DNA of 13,252 bases, from the NCBI GenBank assembly GCA_001828445.1, contig MHYJ01000130.1, positions 1 through 13,252 of the forward strand. Direction: 5' to 3'. Origin of the DNA: Planctomycetes bacterium RBG_16_43_13 (lineage in GTDB: Bacteria; Planctomycetota; MHYJ01). This document shows, piece after piece, positions 1-6,554 of this stretch. The first letter of the stretch is position 1. Every line of letters begins with the position of its first letter. The position numbers and the translations under genes are program-made. The notes below the pieces were generated by a model that was not told the origin of the DNA, did not search any database, and saw only the letters and a list, made by a program, of their open reading frames with translations.

Positions 1-1
1 G

Positions 2-37
2 GAGTATTCAAAGCTGAAATCCGGACATTCCAAATGA
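2..37 (+). CDS. 3' end of an upstream gene, probably the antitoxin partner of the PIN toxin
   Basis: Frame 2 is open from the window edge and reads EYSKLKSGHSK before a TGA. That stop overlaps the next gene's start as ATGA, a 4-nt overlap typical of translationally coupled toxin-antitoxin pairs. Only 11 codons are visible, so the family cannot be named; calling it an antitoxin is inference from the overlap and from the PIN-domain neighbour. The PIN frame is also open to the edge, so an N-terminal extension of that gene is an alternative. Confidence 0.5.
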   Translation, partial: EYSKLKSGHSK

Positions 38-438
38 GTCTCTATTTCCTCGACAGCAACATTATAATGTATACCCTTGGTGGTCCTCATACCCTGAAAA
101 CTCCCTGTGTCAGAATCCTCGAGAAGATACATTCTGCCAGAATGCAGGTCTGCACCAATACAGAAATATTTCAGGAAATCCTCTACCGGTACTATTCATT
201 AGACAAGAAAGTTCTTGCCCATCAGGCATGTGACATTCTGAAGGATATCGTAAACCCTATCTTCCCCATTACTCATGAAGATATTGAAAAGGCGATGTCT
301 CTCCTGAAGCAGTATACAATCCCAGTCAGAGACGCCGTCCATGCAGCCACCATGTTGAATCATAACATCCACCATATCCTCACCACCGATGTCCATTTTG
401 ACAAAATCCATGAAATAACCCGCATCCATCCTGGCTGA
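34..438 (+). CDS. PIN-domain ribonuclease, VapC-like toxin
   Basis: A protein of 134 residues, the usual length of a single PIN domain. The acidic active-site residues expected of this Mg-dependent RNase fold are visible: D7 in FLDSNI, E44 (or E48) in TNTEIFQE, D100 in VRDAVHAA, and D119 with D123 in TTDVHFDKI. Family members in toxin-antitoxin operons cleave tRNA or rRNA and are held inactive by a small antitoxin encoded just upstream; here an upstream reading frame ends in an ATGA overlap with this start. No convincing Shine-Dalgarno sequence precedes the ATG, in line with translational coupling. The frame stays open upstream to the window edge, so a slightly earlier start is possible. The active-site set is complete, so the protein is probably functional. 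The stop codon lies inside the first copy of a 26-bp repeat. Confidence 0.85.
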   Translation: MSLYFLDSNIIMYTLGGPHTLKTPCVRILEKIHSARMQVCTNTEIFQEILYRYYSLDKKVLAHQACDILKDIVNPIFPITHEDIEKAMSLLKQYTIPVRDAVHAATMLNHNIHHILTTDVHFDKIHEITRIHPG

Positions 439-457
439 TACCCTGATTATCTTCAGA
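432..457 (+). repeat. 26-bp direct repeat, copy 1
   Basis: Begins TGGCTGATACCCTG and ends TTATCTTCAGA; an exact copy in the same orientation lies at 1928-1953. This copy starts in the last codons of the PIN gene. Outside the 26 bp the flanks diverge apart from a further TGT after one mismatch. The two copies bracket the ATPase gene and the remnants around it. Confidence 0.85.
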
Positions 458-466
458 GTGTATTTT

Positions 467-535
467 ATGATGAACAAAAAGCAGATAGACAACCTCTCAA
501 GTATTGCTATGATATAAGCAAACTCGTGATGGGAT
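467..535 (+). pseudogene. Broken copy of the small membrane-protein gene at 4067
   Basis: From 471 to 533 the DNA matches 4069-4134 closely. It begins ATGATGAACAAAAAGCAG and encodes KKQIDNLS, but one C is missing (CTCTCAAGT here against CTCTCCAAGT in the other copy), which shifts the frame and brings a TAA soon after. With the base restored it would read KYCYDISKL and then lose all similarity after GATGGG. Both membrane segments of the intact gene are absent. It is a truncated, frameshifted remnant and not an expressed gene. Confidence 0.75.
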
Positions 536-553
536 TTACAACGGTTCAACGAA

Positions 554-1732
554 TTACCCGGGAAAATACTCATTTAGGAAGTGCTGCCATGGGAGACATT
601 CAATGCCACTGACTTCATATGGATGATCAGAGGTCGTTATGCAAACTCCACGTGAGCCTTTATAATCTCCAAGAAAATTGAACAGACCGCGAAGGTCTGA
701 CTGGCGAACACGGCCCTTACTTTTAATTTCCACCCCCAATAGTCCTCTGTCTGTCTCAAGTATAAGGTCCACCTCCGCTCCCTGTCCTGTGCGCCAGTAA
801 AACATTGGCCAGTCTTTTTCCGAGTAGCGGTTCAGGCGGTAAATCTCAAGAATAATGAAATGCTCAAAGAGCCGTCCATATAACTCAGTCCCTTTTACAG
901 GTTCGGCTTCCAGGCGGCGGCAAAGCGTATTGATTACCCCAAGATCAAACAGGTAATAGATTGGATGGGAAACAAGGCGTTTACGGGCACTTTTCAGATA
1001 AGGCTGAAGGGAAAAGGCAATCAAGGTATCTTCAAGCACCTGGTAGTATTCTCTTATAGTCTTTGAAGCAACGCCGGTCTCCCTCGCAAAGTTATTGTAA
1101 TTGACGGACATGCCGCTTTGATCAGCAGCCAGTTCTAAAAACCGGCTGAAGGCCGGAATATTACGGATGATAGATTCAGCAAGTATCTCTTCCTTCAAAT
1201 AGGTGTCAGTATAGGCTTTGAGTGTCCTTACCCGGTCTTTATCTTCCATTGTAAAGATAACCGGAAGCGAACCATATCTCAACACATCTTCCAGGCGAAA
1301 GTATTTGCCTATTTCCAGAGACGTCAGCGGAAAAAGCTTATAAGACCACGCGCGGCCTGCCAGCAGGTTTACCGGGGCCCGCTTCAACTTCCTTGCGCTT
1401 GAACCTGTCATGATAAATGTCAGCCGGCCTTTATAGGATTCAATCATGTCATGGATCTGATCCAAAAGAAGGGGGATCTTCTGGATTTCGTCAACAAACA
1501 CCACCCCCCTGGGATGCTTCTTAAGCCAATATTCGATTTCATTGTGAAAAAGCTCAGGTTCCCGGCTATATTTAATAAATGATTCTGTTGCAAGTAAATT
1601 GACTGTGAAATGAGGAATTCCTTCCGACAGAAGTGTTTGAATCAGCGTTGTCTTTCCTGTCTGGCGCGGTCCAAATAGAAATAAACTGTGCCTTTCAATT
1701 GGAAGTCTGATAAGACGGTTAAACATCTTCAT
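554..1732 (-). CDS. AAA ATPase with C-terminal DUF4143 domain
   Basis: A 392-residue protein with the layout of the AAA_14/DUF4143 family. The N-terminal ATPase has a Walker A at 21-29 (GPRQTGKTT), a Walker B at 77-82 (VVFVDE) and a sensor-1-like MTGSSA at 108-113. The C-terminal half contains YWRTGQGAEVD (312-322) followed by VEIKSK (334-339), which fits a PD-(D/E)xK nuclease-like core with D322, E335 and K337. The family is widespread and laterally mobile; its cellular role is not established, so I infer only ATP binding and a possible nucleic-acid function. The chosen ATG (1732) is preceded by TTAGGTA; an ATG two codons later is an alternative. A promoter with a perfect -10 lies just upstream. 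All key motifs are intact, unlike the upstream remnant of a relative. Confidence 0.9.
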   Translation of the reverse strand: MKMFNRLIRLPIERHSLFLFGPRQTGKTTLIQTLLSEGIPHFTVNLLATESFIKYSREPELFHNEIEYWLKKHPRGVVFVDEIQKIPLLLDQIHDMIESYKGRLTFIMTGSSARKLKRAPVNLLAGRAWSYKLFPLTSLEIGKYFRLEDVLRYGSLPVIFTMEDKDRVRTLKAYTDTYLKEEILAESIIRNIPAFSRFLELAADQSGMSVNYNNFARETGVASKTIREYYQVLEDTLIAFSLQPYLKSARKRLVSHPIYYLFDLGVINTLCRRLEAEPVKGTELYGRLFEHFIILEIYRLNRYSEKDWPMFYWRTGQGAEVDLILETDRGLLGVEIKSKGRVRQSDLRGLFNFLGDYKGSRGVCITTSDHPYEVSGIECLPWQHFLNEYFPG

Positions 1733-1733
1733 T

Positions 1734-1769
1734 ACCTAATAGGTTAATTTTACATGGTAATTATAACCT
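1734..1769 (-). promoter_or_regulatory. Candidate operator: inverted AGGTTA arms around the ATPase promoter
   Basis: AGGTTA (1741-1746) and TAACCT (1764-1769) form an inverted repeat with a 17-bp gap, and ACCTAATAGGT (1734-1744) is an 11-bp palindrome sharing one arm. The sites cover the -10 box, the likely transcription start and the ribosome-binding region of the ATPase gene. That placement fits a repressor operator; the regulator is unknown. Confidence 0.4.
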
Positions 1770-1788
1770 ACAACCTCTGAATATTCAA
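1760..1788 (-). promoter_or_regulatory. Sigma70-like promoter for the DUF4143 ATPase
   Basis: On the minus strand TTGAAT (1788-1783) is followed by a 17-bp spacer and a perfect TATAAT (1765-1760). Transcription would start near 1753, giving a leader of about 20 nt. The promoter overlaps the 3' part of the ATPase remnant at 1768-1893. Confidence 0.6.
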
Positions 1789-1893
1789 GAAGTATCCTTG
1801 ATATATAGTCTTACCCACCTGCCTCGGTCCGGAAAGCATAATTATCTTTTCTTTAAGATCATTTCTTATATTGGGATTTAAGTACCTTTCCAT
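1768..1893 (-). pseudogene. N-terminal remnant of a second AAA/DUF4143-type ATPase
   Basis: The minus strand reads from ATG 1893 as MERYLNPNIRNDL, then KEKIIMLSGPRQVGKT, a complete Walker A (residues 22-29), then loses similarity and stops at codon 42. The start MERYL and the spacing to GPRQVGKT match the beginning of AAA_14/DUF4143 proteins of roughly 400 residues. More than 350 residues are missing, including Walker B and the whole C-terminal domain, so this is a fragment. It is not a piece of the downstream gene, whose N-terminus differs (MKMFNRLIRL). The promoter of the intact ATPase lies inside its tail. Confidence 0.8.
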
Positions 1894-1927
1894 GCGACTA
1901 TCTGGGCGCTGTCCCTAATTTATCTCT

Positions 1928-1953
1928 TGGCTGATACCCTGATTATCTTCAGA
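1928..1953 (+). repeat. 26-bp direct repeat, copy 2
   Basis: Exact copy of 432-457 in the same orientation. It lies six bases beyond the stop codon of the glycosyltransferase gene. Like copy 1, which overlaps the PIN stop, it sits at the 3' end of a gene. Confidence 0.85.
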
Positions 1954-1958
1954 ATGTC

Positions 1959-3791
1959 TCACGGGTGGTGATTATAGTTTATACTGAAGTCCCATTTCTC
2001 AAGCGTCAGGTTTGGATTATAGTATGGATCGCCGGATGCAAGAACATCTTTCCACTTATTCAGCATAAACTCCTTCTCCCTCGCAAATCTCTCTTTTCCT
2101 TCAGGTGTAGGTGTCTCTTCATGGCCTTTGCTCGCGCCGCTGGCAGAGTCATAGTGATAAAGCTCCGCATAGGGGGTAAAAACGATAAGATAACCCTTCT
2201 CCCGTATCTTCAGACAGAGGTCCACATCATTGAATGCATGAGACAGCCTTTCCTCAAATCCACCCACTTCATCAAACACCTTTTTACGCACCATCATACA
2301 GGCGCCAGTTACCGCGCTTAGATTCTGAATAACATTTAATCTGCCATAATAACCATTGCTCTTACGGGGAAAGTCCTTGTGTGCATGTGCCGCCAGACCA
2401 CGGAGTCCGACAATCACACCTGCGTGCTGAATAGTATCATTCGGATAGTACAGCTTTGCACCTACTGCCCCAACGTCTTCACGCTGCTCAAACTCAATCA
2501 TTGCCGACAACCATTCACTGCTTATAACCTCTGTATCATTATTCAGGAACAGGAGAATCTCTGCATCAGATGACTGTGCCGCAAAATTATTGATCGCAGA
2601 GAAATTAAAGGGCTTATCATAAGAAATCACCCTGATCCTGCCTGTTTCATCTCTTCCTACTCTATTTATTCCCCCTTTATAAAAGGGGGACACAGGGGGA
2701 TTTTCCCCAAGCAACTCAAAATATTCAACTGTCTCCTTCTCCACGCTCTGATTATCCACGATCAGCATCTCGTAATCCTTATAATCCGTCTTCTCAATGA
2801 TAGAAGTAACACACTGCCTAAGCAATTGAACCTTATCCTTTGTCGGGATAATGATACTGACCTTCTGAGATGGCCTTATTTTATACCTGACACGGTAAGA
2901 TGTAGGAAACAGGCCATCTGACACCTCCGCATCCACTCCCCTGCCCTTCAGATACCCGGCTATCGCCGTTTTAGCGGCATCCAGGGCATAAGGCTTGGCC
3001 ATCAGCGCTGCTGAGGCAGAACCGGAAGCCGCCCTCCAGTGATAAAGCACTTTGGGTATACGCCTGATCTTGTTCGTATTTTGAACAACACGGAGAAACA
3101 AATCATAGTCCTGCGACCCATCATAGCCTTCCCTGAAGCCACCGGCCTTTTCTATAACCGCCTTCCTTATAACGGCAAAATGACAGAGATAATTATATGA
3201 GAGGAAGGTATCGGGAGACCAGTCAGGCTTGAAGAATGGTGCATATCTATTCTCTCCATCCGCAGGGGTTTTATCCTCGTCCGAATACATGAAATCTATT
3301 GAGGCATCCTTATTAAGAAGCTTTACAACCTCAAACAATGCAAATGGTGCAAGCATATCATCATGGTCAAGGAATCCTATGTACTCGCCAGTCGCAAGCT
3401 TCAGTGCCTCATTGGAATTTCCGGCAATACCCTTATTTTGAGACAGCGATACAAACTTTATCCTACTATCCTTCTCTGCATACCGTTCTATTATCTTCTT
3501 AACATAAGACTTGTCTGATCCCCCATCAACAATGCATAATTCCCATTTTTCATAGACCTGATCAATAACTGATTGAATGCACCTGGTTATGTCATATTTG
3601 ACGGGATTATAAACCGGCGTAACTATGCTTACCAATGGCCGATATGACCATGACTTAGAATCATGCCCCATGGCCTTCAACTGATGTCTATCCGGTTCAT
3701 TTTTCTTAATCCATAAATCATATGGACGCTCTTTAGAGGCACGCGATGAAATCGTATTACCTATTTTAGAAATTAGTTTCTGAAAGGCCAT
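1959..3791 (-). CDS. Tandem-domain GT2 family glycosyltransferase
   Basis: A 610-residue protein with two GT-A glycosyltransferase family 2 domains. Domain 1 (about 52-260) has VSIVTPVYN at 54-62, IVDGGS at 87-92, the acidic LDHDD at 141-145 and the acceptor-side GSQDYD at 225-230. Domain 2 (about 310-550) has VSIIIPTKD at 311-319, IVDNQS at 344-349 and FLNNDTEV at 415-422. No membrane segments are evident, so it probably works at the cytoplasmic membrane face, adding two sugars or building a disaccharide repeat from nucleotide sugars; the specificity cannot be read. Residues 364-374 (NPPVSPFYKGG) come from an in-frame palindromic repeat between strands of domain 2. The gene lies about 0.7 kb downstream of the export genes on the same strand but is separated from them by plus-strand genes, so it is probably transcribed separately. 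The ATG has only a weak ribosome-binding site. Confidence 0.9.
   Translation of the reverse strand: MAFQKLISKIGNTISSRASKERPYDLWIKKNEPDRHQLKAMGHDSKSWSYRPLVSIVTPVYNPVKYDITRCIQSVIDQVYEKWELCIVDGGSDKSYVKKIIERYAEKDSRIKFVSLSQNKGIAGNSNEALKLATGEYIGFLDHDDMLAPFALFEVVKLLNKDASIDFMYSDEDKTPADGENRYAPFFKPDWSPDTFLSYNYLCHFAVIRKAVIEKAGGFREGYDGSQDYDLFLRVVQNTNKIRRIPKVLYHWRAASGSASAALMAKPYALDAAKTAIAGYLKGRGVDAEVSDGLFPTSYRVRYKIRPSQKVSIIIPTKDKVQLLRQCVTSIIEKTDYKDYEMLIVDNQSVEKETVEYFELLGENPPVSPFYKGGINRVGRDETGRIRVISYDKPFNFSAINNFAAQSSDAEILLFLNNDTEVISSEWLSAMIEFEQREDVGAVGAKLYYPNDTIQHAGVIVGLRGLAAHAHKDFPRKSNGYYGRLNVIQNLSAVTGACMMVRKKVFDEVGGFEERLSHAFNDVDLCLKIREKGYLIVFTPYAELYHYDSASGASKGHEETPTPEGKERFAREKEFMLNKWKDVLASGDPYYNPNLTLEKWDFSINYNHHP
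2670..2702 (-). repeat. Palindromic repeat element inserted in frame in the glycosyltransferase
   Basis: CCCCCTTTATAAAAGGGGG (2671-2689) has 8-bp complementary arms around ATA. Together with the adjoining CCCCCTGTG it is translated as NPPVSPFYKGG. Those residues are proline- and glycine-rich and unlike their surroundings, where the family normally runs straight from the helix after IVDN into the strand before NFSAINN. From memory, dispersed repeats with this translated signature occur inside genes of several bacterial groups, similar in principle to Rickettsia palindromic elements; I could not search for others. Confidence 0.75.
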
Positions 3792-3890
3792 CTGTAAAAA
3801 GCAATTAGTATTTGTGTCAATTCAAATTGGTACATATTGTCTGAACTTCATATTCAAAACATATCAAAATCTGTTCAGGAGTTCAACGAA

Positions 3891-4049
3891 TTACAAATCA
3901 AATAAAGGAATGACACTGACCAAATGCACTCCTATGGCCATTTTGCACAAAGGACTGTGCAACTTATGTCCGCATGCGCTGCAGCTAATCTCAGAATTCC
4001 CATGTATAACAACCTGTTCTCTCACTTTCCTGCATTTGGCACAACCATT
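3891..4049 (-). pseudogene. Possible zinc-ribbon gene remnant
   Basis: One minus-strand frame reads CAKCRKVREQVVIHG then NSEISCSACGHKL, and stops at TAA 3891. The two Cys-x2-Cys knuckles, 18 residues apart and followed by G-H-K-L, look like a small zinc ribbon. No start codon lies in this frame close to the first knuckle. An AAGGAG-like site with ATG stands immediately upstream, but one base out of frame, so a single-base change could have broken the gene. The tail after the ribbon is unremarkable. This could also be chance; no family is assigned. Confidence 0.35.
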
Positions 4050-4066
4050 GCTCCTTCGATATTTCC

Positions 4067-4273
4067 ATGCTGAAACAAAAGCAGATAGACAACCTCTCCA
4101 AGTATTGCTATGATATAAGCAAGCTTATAATGGGTATTGGTGCCGTAGGAAATCTTATATCTGATAAGTTCTCGGCACATACTTTGTGGATAGGACTTAT
4201 TGGAGCGACTGTTTTTCTTCTCACGGGATTTGTTATTGATAGATTGGAGGTGAATAACAATGTCAAACATTGA
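4067..4273 (+). CDS. Small two-helix membrane protein, uncharacterised
   Basis: A 68-residue protein with a polar N-terminus (MLKQKQIDNLSKYCYDISK), a hydrophobic segment around 19-33 (LIMGIGAVGNLIS), a short polar loop DKFSAH, and a second segment at about 39-57 (TLWIGLIGATVFLLTGFVI), ending in a charged tail. It should be an inner-membrane protein with two helices. The ATG has no clear Shine-Dalgarno sequence. A decayed copy of its 5' part lies at 467-535 and conserves the KQIDNLSKYCYDISKL coding sequence, evidence that this is a genuine, spreading gene and not a chance frame. It overlaps the next small gene by 14 nt, so the two are probably made together. I do not recognise a function. Confidence 0.65.
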   Translation: MLKQKQIDNLSKYCYDISKLIMGIGAVGNLISDKFSAHTLWIGLIGATVFLLTGFVIDRLEVNNNVKH

Positions 4274-4367
4274 CATGGCCTTTACAACTTTGGCTGTATT
4301 GGGTATCATTGGACTTATCGCCGCCCTCCTATACGATCGCAAGTTACGCAAGCTGCATAAGAAATAA
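4260..4367 (+). CDS. 35-residue single-helix membrane peptide
   Basis: Reads MSNIDMAFTTLAVLGIIGLI, then AALLYDRKLRKLHKK. One hydrophobic helix (about 7-24) is followed by a strongly basic tail, the arrangement of an inner-membrane microprotein with its C-terminus in the cytoplasm. A very good ribosome-binding site, GGAGGTG, lies 8 nt before the ATG, inside the preceding gene, and the two frames overlap by 14 nt. The strong site and the tight coupling argue that it is real despite its size. Possible roles include modulating a membrane complex or acting as a small toxin-like peptide; nothing in the sequence decides this. Confidence 0.6.
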   Translation: MSNIDMAFTTLAVLGIIGLIAALLYDRKLRKLHKK

Positions 4368-4468
4368 CCTCTTGCAGTCGTAGTTCACTTTTTAAGGCAT
4401 CCTTCAACCTTATAAAGCAATGTTCGTGTTTCTGGCATGATACATATATCAAATGATTTCCTGAAGTG

Positions 4469-5470
4469 TCATTTAAAGCTCTTAATATAGAGTTGTATCT
4501 TCCTTAACTGTGTCTTTATATTTTCCTGTAATTGTCCAATTGAACTTTTATGAATGTGATGCTGAGTCGGCATACTATTAGCATTAGGATGTAAAATCTT
4601 CCACGTCACTTGACGTAGCTTACTTTGATGTATTCGATTCGCCTGTATATCCAAAACATCAGAGCATATTTTTTTCTCCCAGGCTAGAGAAAGCAATATA
4701 GCAACATCTTCAGGGAAGTGTCCAAGCCACGGGCAAATATCTTGAAGGGAACTATTCTTTGCCCACTTTCGATGAAGAATATAACGGTATGCTTCTTTAA
4801 ATAAAAAGAGTGTCTGATGACAATATTCGTAATCAACCAAATACCAATATTTTCCAGCTAACAAGATATTTCCTTCCATTATATCTCCGCTAGACCAGGA
4901 TTGTCTTAGACTATCCACGTTATCATATATCGTCTTTTCAATATACTCAGGGAATATTGTATTTAATAAGCTTTCATCTATTAATCCTTGCATATAATTA
5001 CGATAATTGGAGACCTCCTGACGTACAAACTCTTTCTGAGGAGGTTCAGACGCTGCCCATATCTCTGACAGAATATTTCGAAATATCTCTATCACCTGTT
5101 GGTCTTTTAGATCCCCATTTTCAATAAGTTCTGATAGTGTTGCAGTTGATTGTATATATTCTTCTATAATAAAATGACCTTCCGTAGTGGAAAAATGCCC
5201 AAGCATGTCAGGGACTTTAAAGTATTTAAAACCAGCGTATAAAGACCGTGTTTTTAGAATATCTTCAACTAAAAAACACCATGATATCGGAATGAATTTT
5301 ACACTCAGAAAAGGCTTATGATCTCTTGATACAATAAAACCTCTTGAAACTGTCTCCGGCCGTTTCGGGGCATCGCCAACTACAAGAGATACACTAACTT
5401 TAGCAACATCTGCAGAAGAGATAATCTTCTCATTAACAAGATATGTTATAAGGTCGGCAACAAGGTTCAT
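4469..5470 (-). CDS. Kinase-like (APH/protein-kinase fold) protein of the glycan locus
   Basis: 333 residues with the signposts of the aminoglycoside-phosphotransferase/protein-kinase fold. LSVKF places a likely ATP-binding lysine at K58. FIIEEYI (100-106) resembles the hinge. SSGDIMEGNIL (193-203) supplies the catalytic Asp (D196) and metal-binding Asn (N201), and LVDYEY (211-216) stands for the DFG/DFE motif with D213. The His usually found at the head of the catalytic loop is replaced by Ser. The start overlaps the stop of the upstream methyltransferase by 4 nt (ATGA), so the two should be co-translated. With Wzt bearing a C-terminal glycan-binding domain nearby, I infer that it phosphorylates the non-reducing end of the polysaccharide, as the kinase domain of WbdD does. 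The last 25 residues may form a short amphipathic helix, far shorter than the WbdD coiled coil. A generic small-molecule kinase remains possible. Confidence 0.65.
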   Translation of the reverse strand: MNLVADLITYLVNEKIISSADVAKVSVSLVVGDAPKRPETVSRGFIVSRDHKPFLSVKFIPISWCFLVEDILKTRSLYAGFKYFKVPDMLGHFSTTEGHFIIEEYIQSTATLSELIENGDLKDQQVIEIFRNILSEIWAASEPPQKEFVRQEVSNYRNYMQGLIDESLLNTIFPEYIEKTIYDNVDSLRQSWSSGDIMEGNILLAGKYWYLVDYEYCHQTLFLFKEAYRYILHRKWAKNSSLQDICPWLGHFPEDVAILLSLAWEKKICSDVLDIQANRIHQSKLRQVTWKILHPNANSMPTQHHIHKSSIGQLQENIKTQLRKIQLYIKSFK

Positions 5471-6489
5471 GATGGTTTTCTTGCTACAATACCAAAAGAT
5501 GGACTGAAATATTGTGCAATACCATTCTGGGCCAAGAGTCTATAAATAGGGGCCATCTTAGCAACAAAAGGAAGTGGTGCACCTTCAGCACCTGAATGTT
5601 CATGAGGAAATAAACTATGTTCTAAAATAAAGGCATTGAAATCTTTAAGCGGTATCATTTGTCTAATGATCTTATAGTCCGGAATACAACCATATATCTC
5701 GATAAGTTCTAAGCCTGCCTCGATAAGCATAGTCTTATACTCGGCGAGAGACCACGTTTTTGTTCTTTGATATTCTTTACTAAAGGTCTTCTTATACAAT
5801 TCACTTGCTTCATGTTCATCAAGAAATGCATAATCCTTGATGGCAGTGTGGTCATCCGGTGCACCAAGTAAATATTTTAAACCTAACGAATTTTCTATTC
5901 CTATATAGACTATTCCACCGGTATTAAGAATATTATACGTTTTTATTAAAGCGTCTTTCTGTGTTTCCCAGACATTTTTAGATAGATCACCAATAGGGAT
6001 CCACTCAAATGAACCATTAAATATGATAAGATCGAACTGATTGTATTCAAATGGAAAGGTACAATAGTTACCGCAAATATAATTTAGCTGGGCACCTTCT
6101 TGACGTGCGATCTCGTTCAATATGTTAAGTCTTGGTAATGTGACATCAAGGCAATAGACTTCACCATGACGTGCCAAAGGAAGTGCTATCTGCCCCCATC
6201 CAGAACCAACATCAAGGAAACGGCCGCCTTTCTTTACCGGTAGGAAATCGAGAAACAGACTCCTTCCTTTATCAGTAATAATTTTATATAACCATGGAGA
6301 ACTCTGTACATATCTATCTGTAATAACCTCTCTCCATGGACGCACCCTTAATTCCTTAATCAGCTCATCTTCATGTTGCGCACCAATATCTGTATAAGTT
6401 ACTCGTGAATCTATCTCAACCCATAAATTAGTGCCTTGTTTCTCTACTTTTGCAAGGCTATCGGCCCTTATCTTTAACTCATCGCTCAT
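5467..6489 (-). CDS. SAM-dependent methyltransferase, probable glycan-cap partner of the kinase
   Basis: 340 residues with a class I Rossmann methyltransferase core. Motif I is FLDVGSGWG at 91-99, the acidic residue binding the SAM ribose is D115 in YCLDVT, and motif IV is FDLIIFNGSFEW at 152-163. About 80 residues precede the core and 100 follow it; the extra regions may bind the acceptor. Its stop overlaps the kinase start by 4 nt. In E. coli O8/O9a, the single protein WbdD carries a methyltransferase followed by a kinase and caps the O-polysaccharide; here the same two activities appear in the same order in two coupled genes. The acceptor and methylated position cannot be read. No strong ribosome-binding site precedes the ATG, which lies 65 nt after wzt. 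Confidence 0.8.
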   Translation of the reverse strand: MSDELKIRADSLAKVEKQGTNLWVEIDSRVTYTDIGAQHEDELIKELRVRPWREVITDRYVQSSPWLYKIITDKGRSLFLDFLPVKKGGRFLDVGSGWGQIALPLARHGEVYCLDVTLPRLNILNEIARQEGAQLNYICGNYCTFPFEYNQFDLIIFNGSFEWIPIGDLSKNVWETQKDALIKTYNILNTGGIVYIGIENSLGLKYLLGAPDDHTAIKDYAFLDEHEASELYKKTFSKEYQRTKTWSLAEYKTMLIEAGLELIEIYGCIPDYKIIRQMIPLKDFNAFILEHSLFPHEHSGAEGAPLPFVAKMAPIYRLLAQNGIAQYFSPSFGIVARKPS

Positions 6490-6554
6490 TTTGATTTAAA
6501 AGCAAAATATTATTAATCATATCGAATGCCCCAGTCCAGTGCTGATGATCAACT

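Noticed and set aside
16..32. Match of CCGGACATT near the left edge to the complement of the repeat at 13196
   Set aside because: Only 9 bp match, within an apparently coding stretch; too short to claim the opposite end of a transposable element.
199..573. Minus-strand frame of 124 codons
   Set aside because: It is antisense to the PIN gene and the broken small gene, has no recognisable domain, and its similarity to the frame at 4022-4351 only reflects the duplicated DNA read on the wrong strand.
1965..2573. Plus-strand frames opposite the glycosyltransferase
   Set aside because: The minus strand encodes a complete two-domain GT2 enzyme here; the opposite frames show no domains.
2671..2689. 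Rho-independent terminator
   Set aside because: The hairpin is GC-armed but lies in the middle of an intact reading frame and lacks a following T-run.
4022..4351. Minus-strand frame of 109 codons
   Set aside because: It is antisense to the two small membrane-protein genes, which have better coding features, including the GGAGGTG site.
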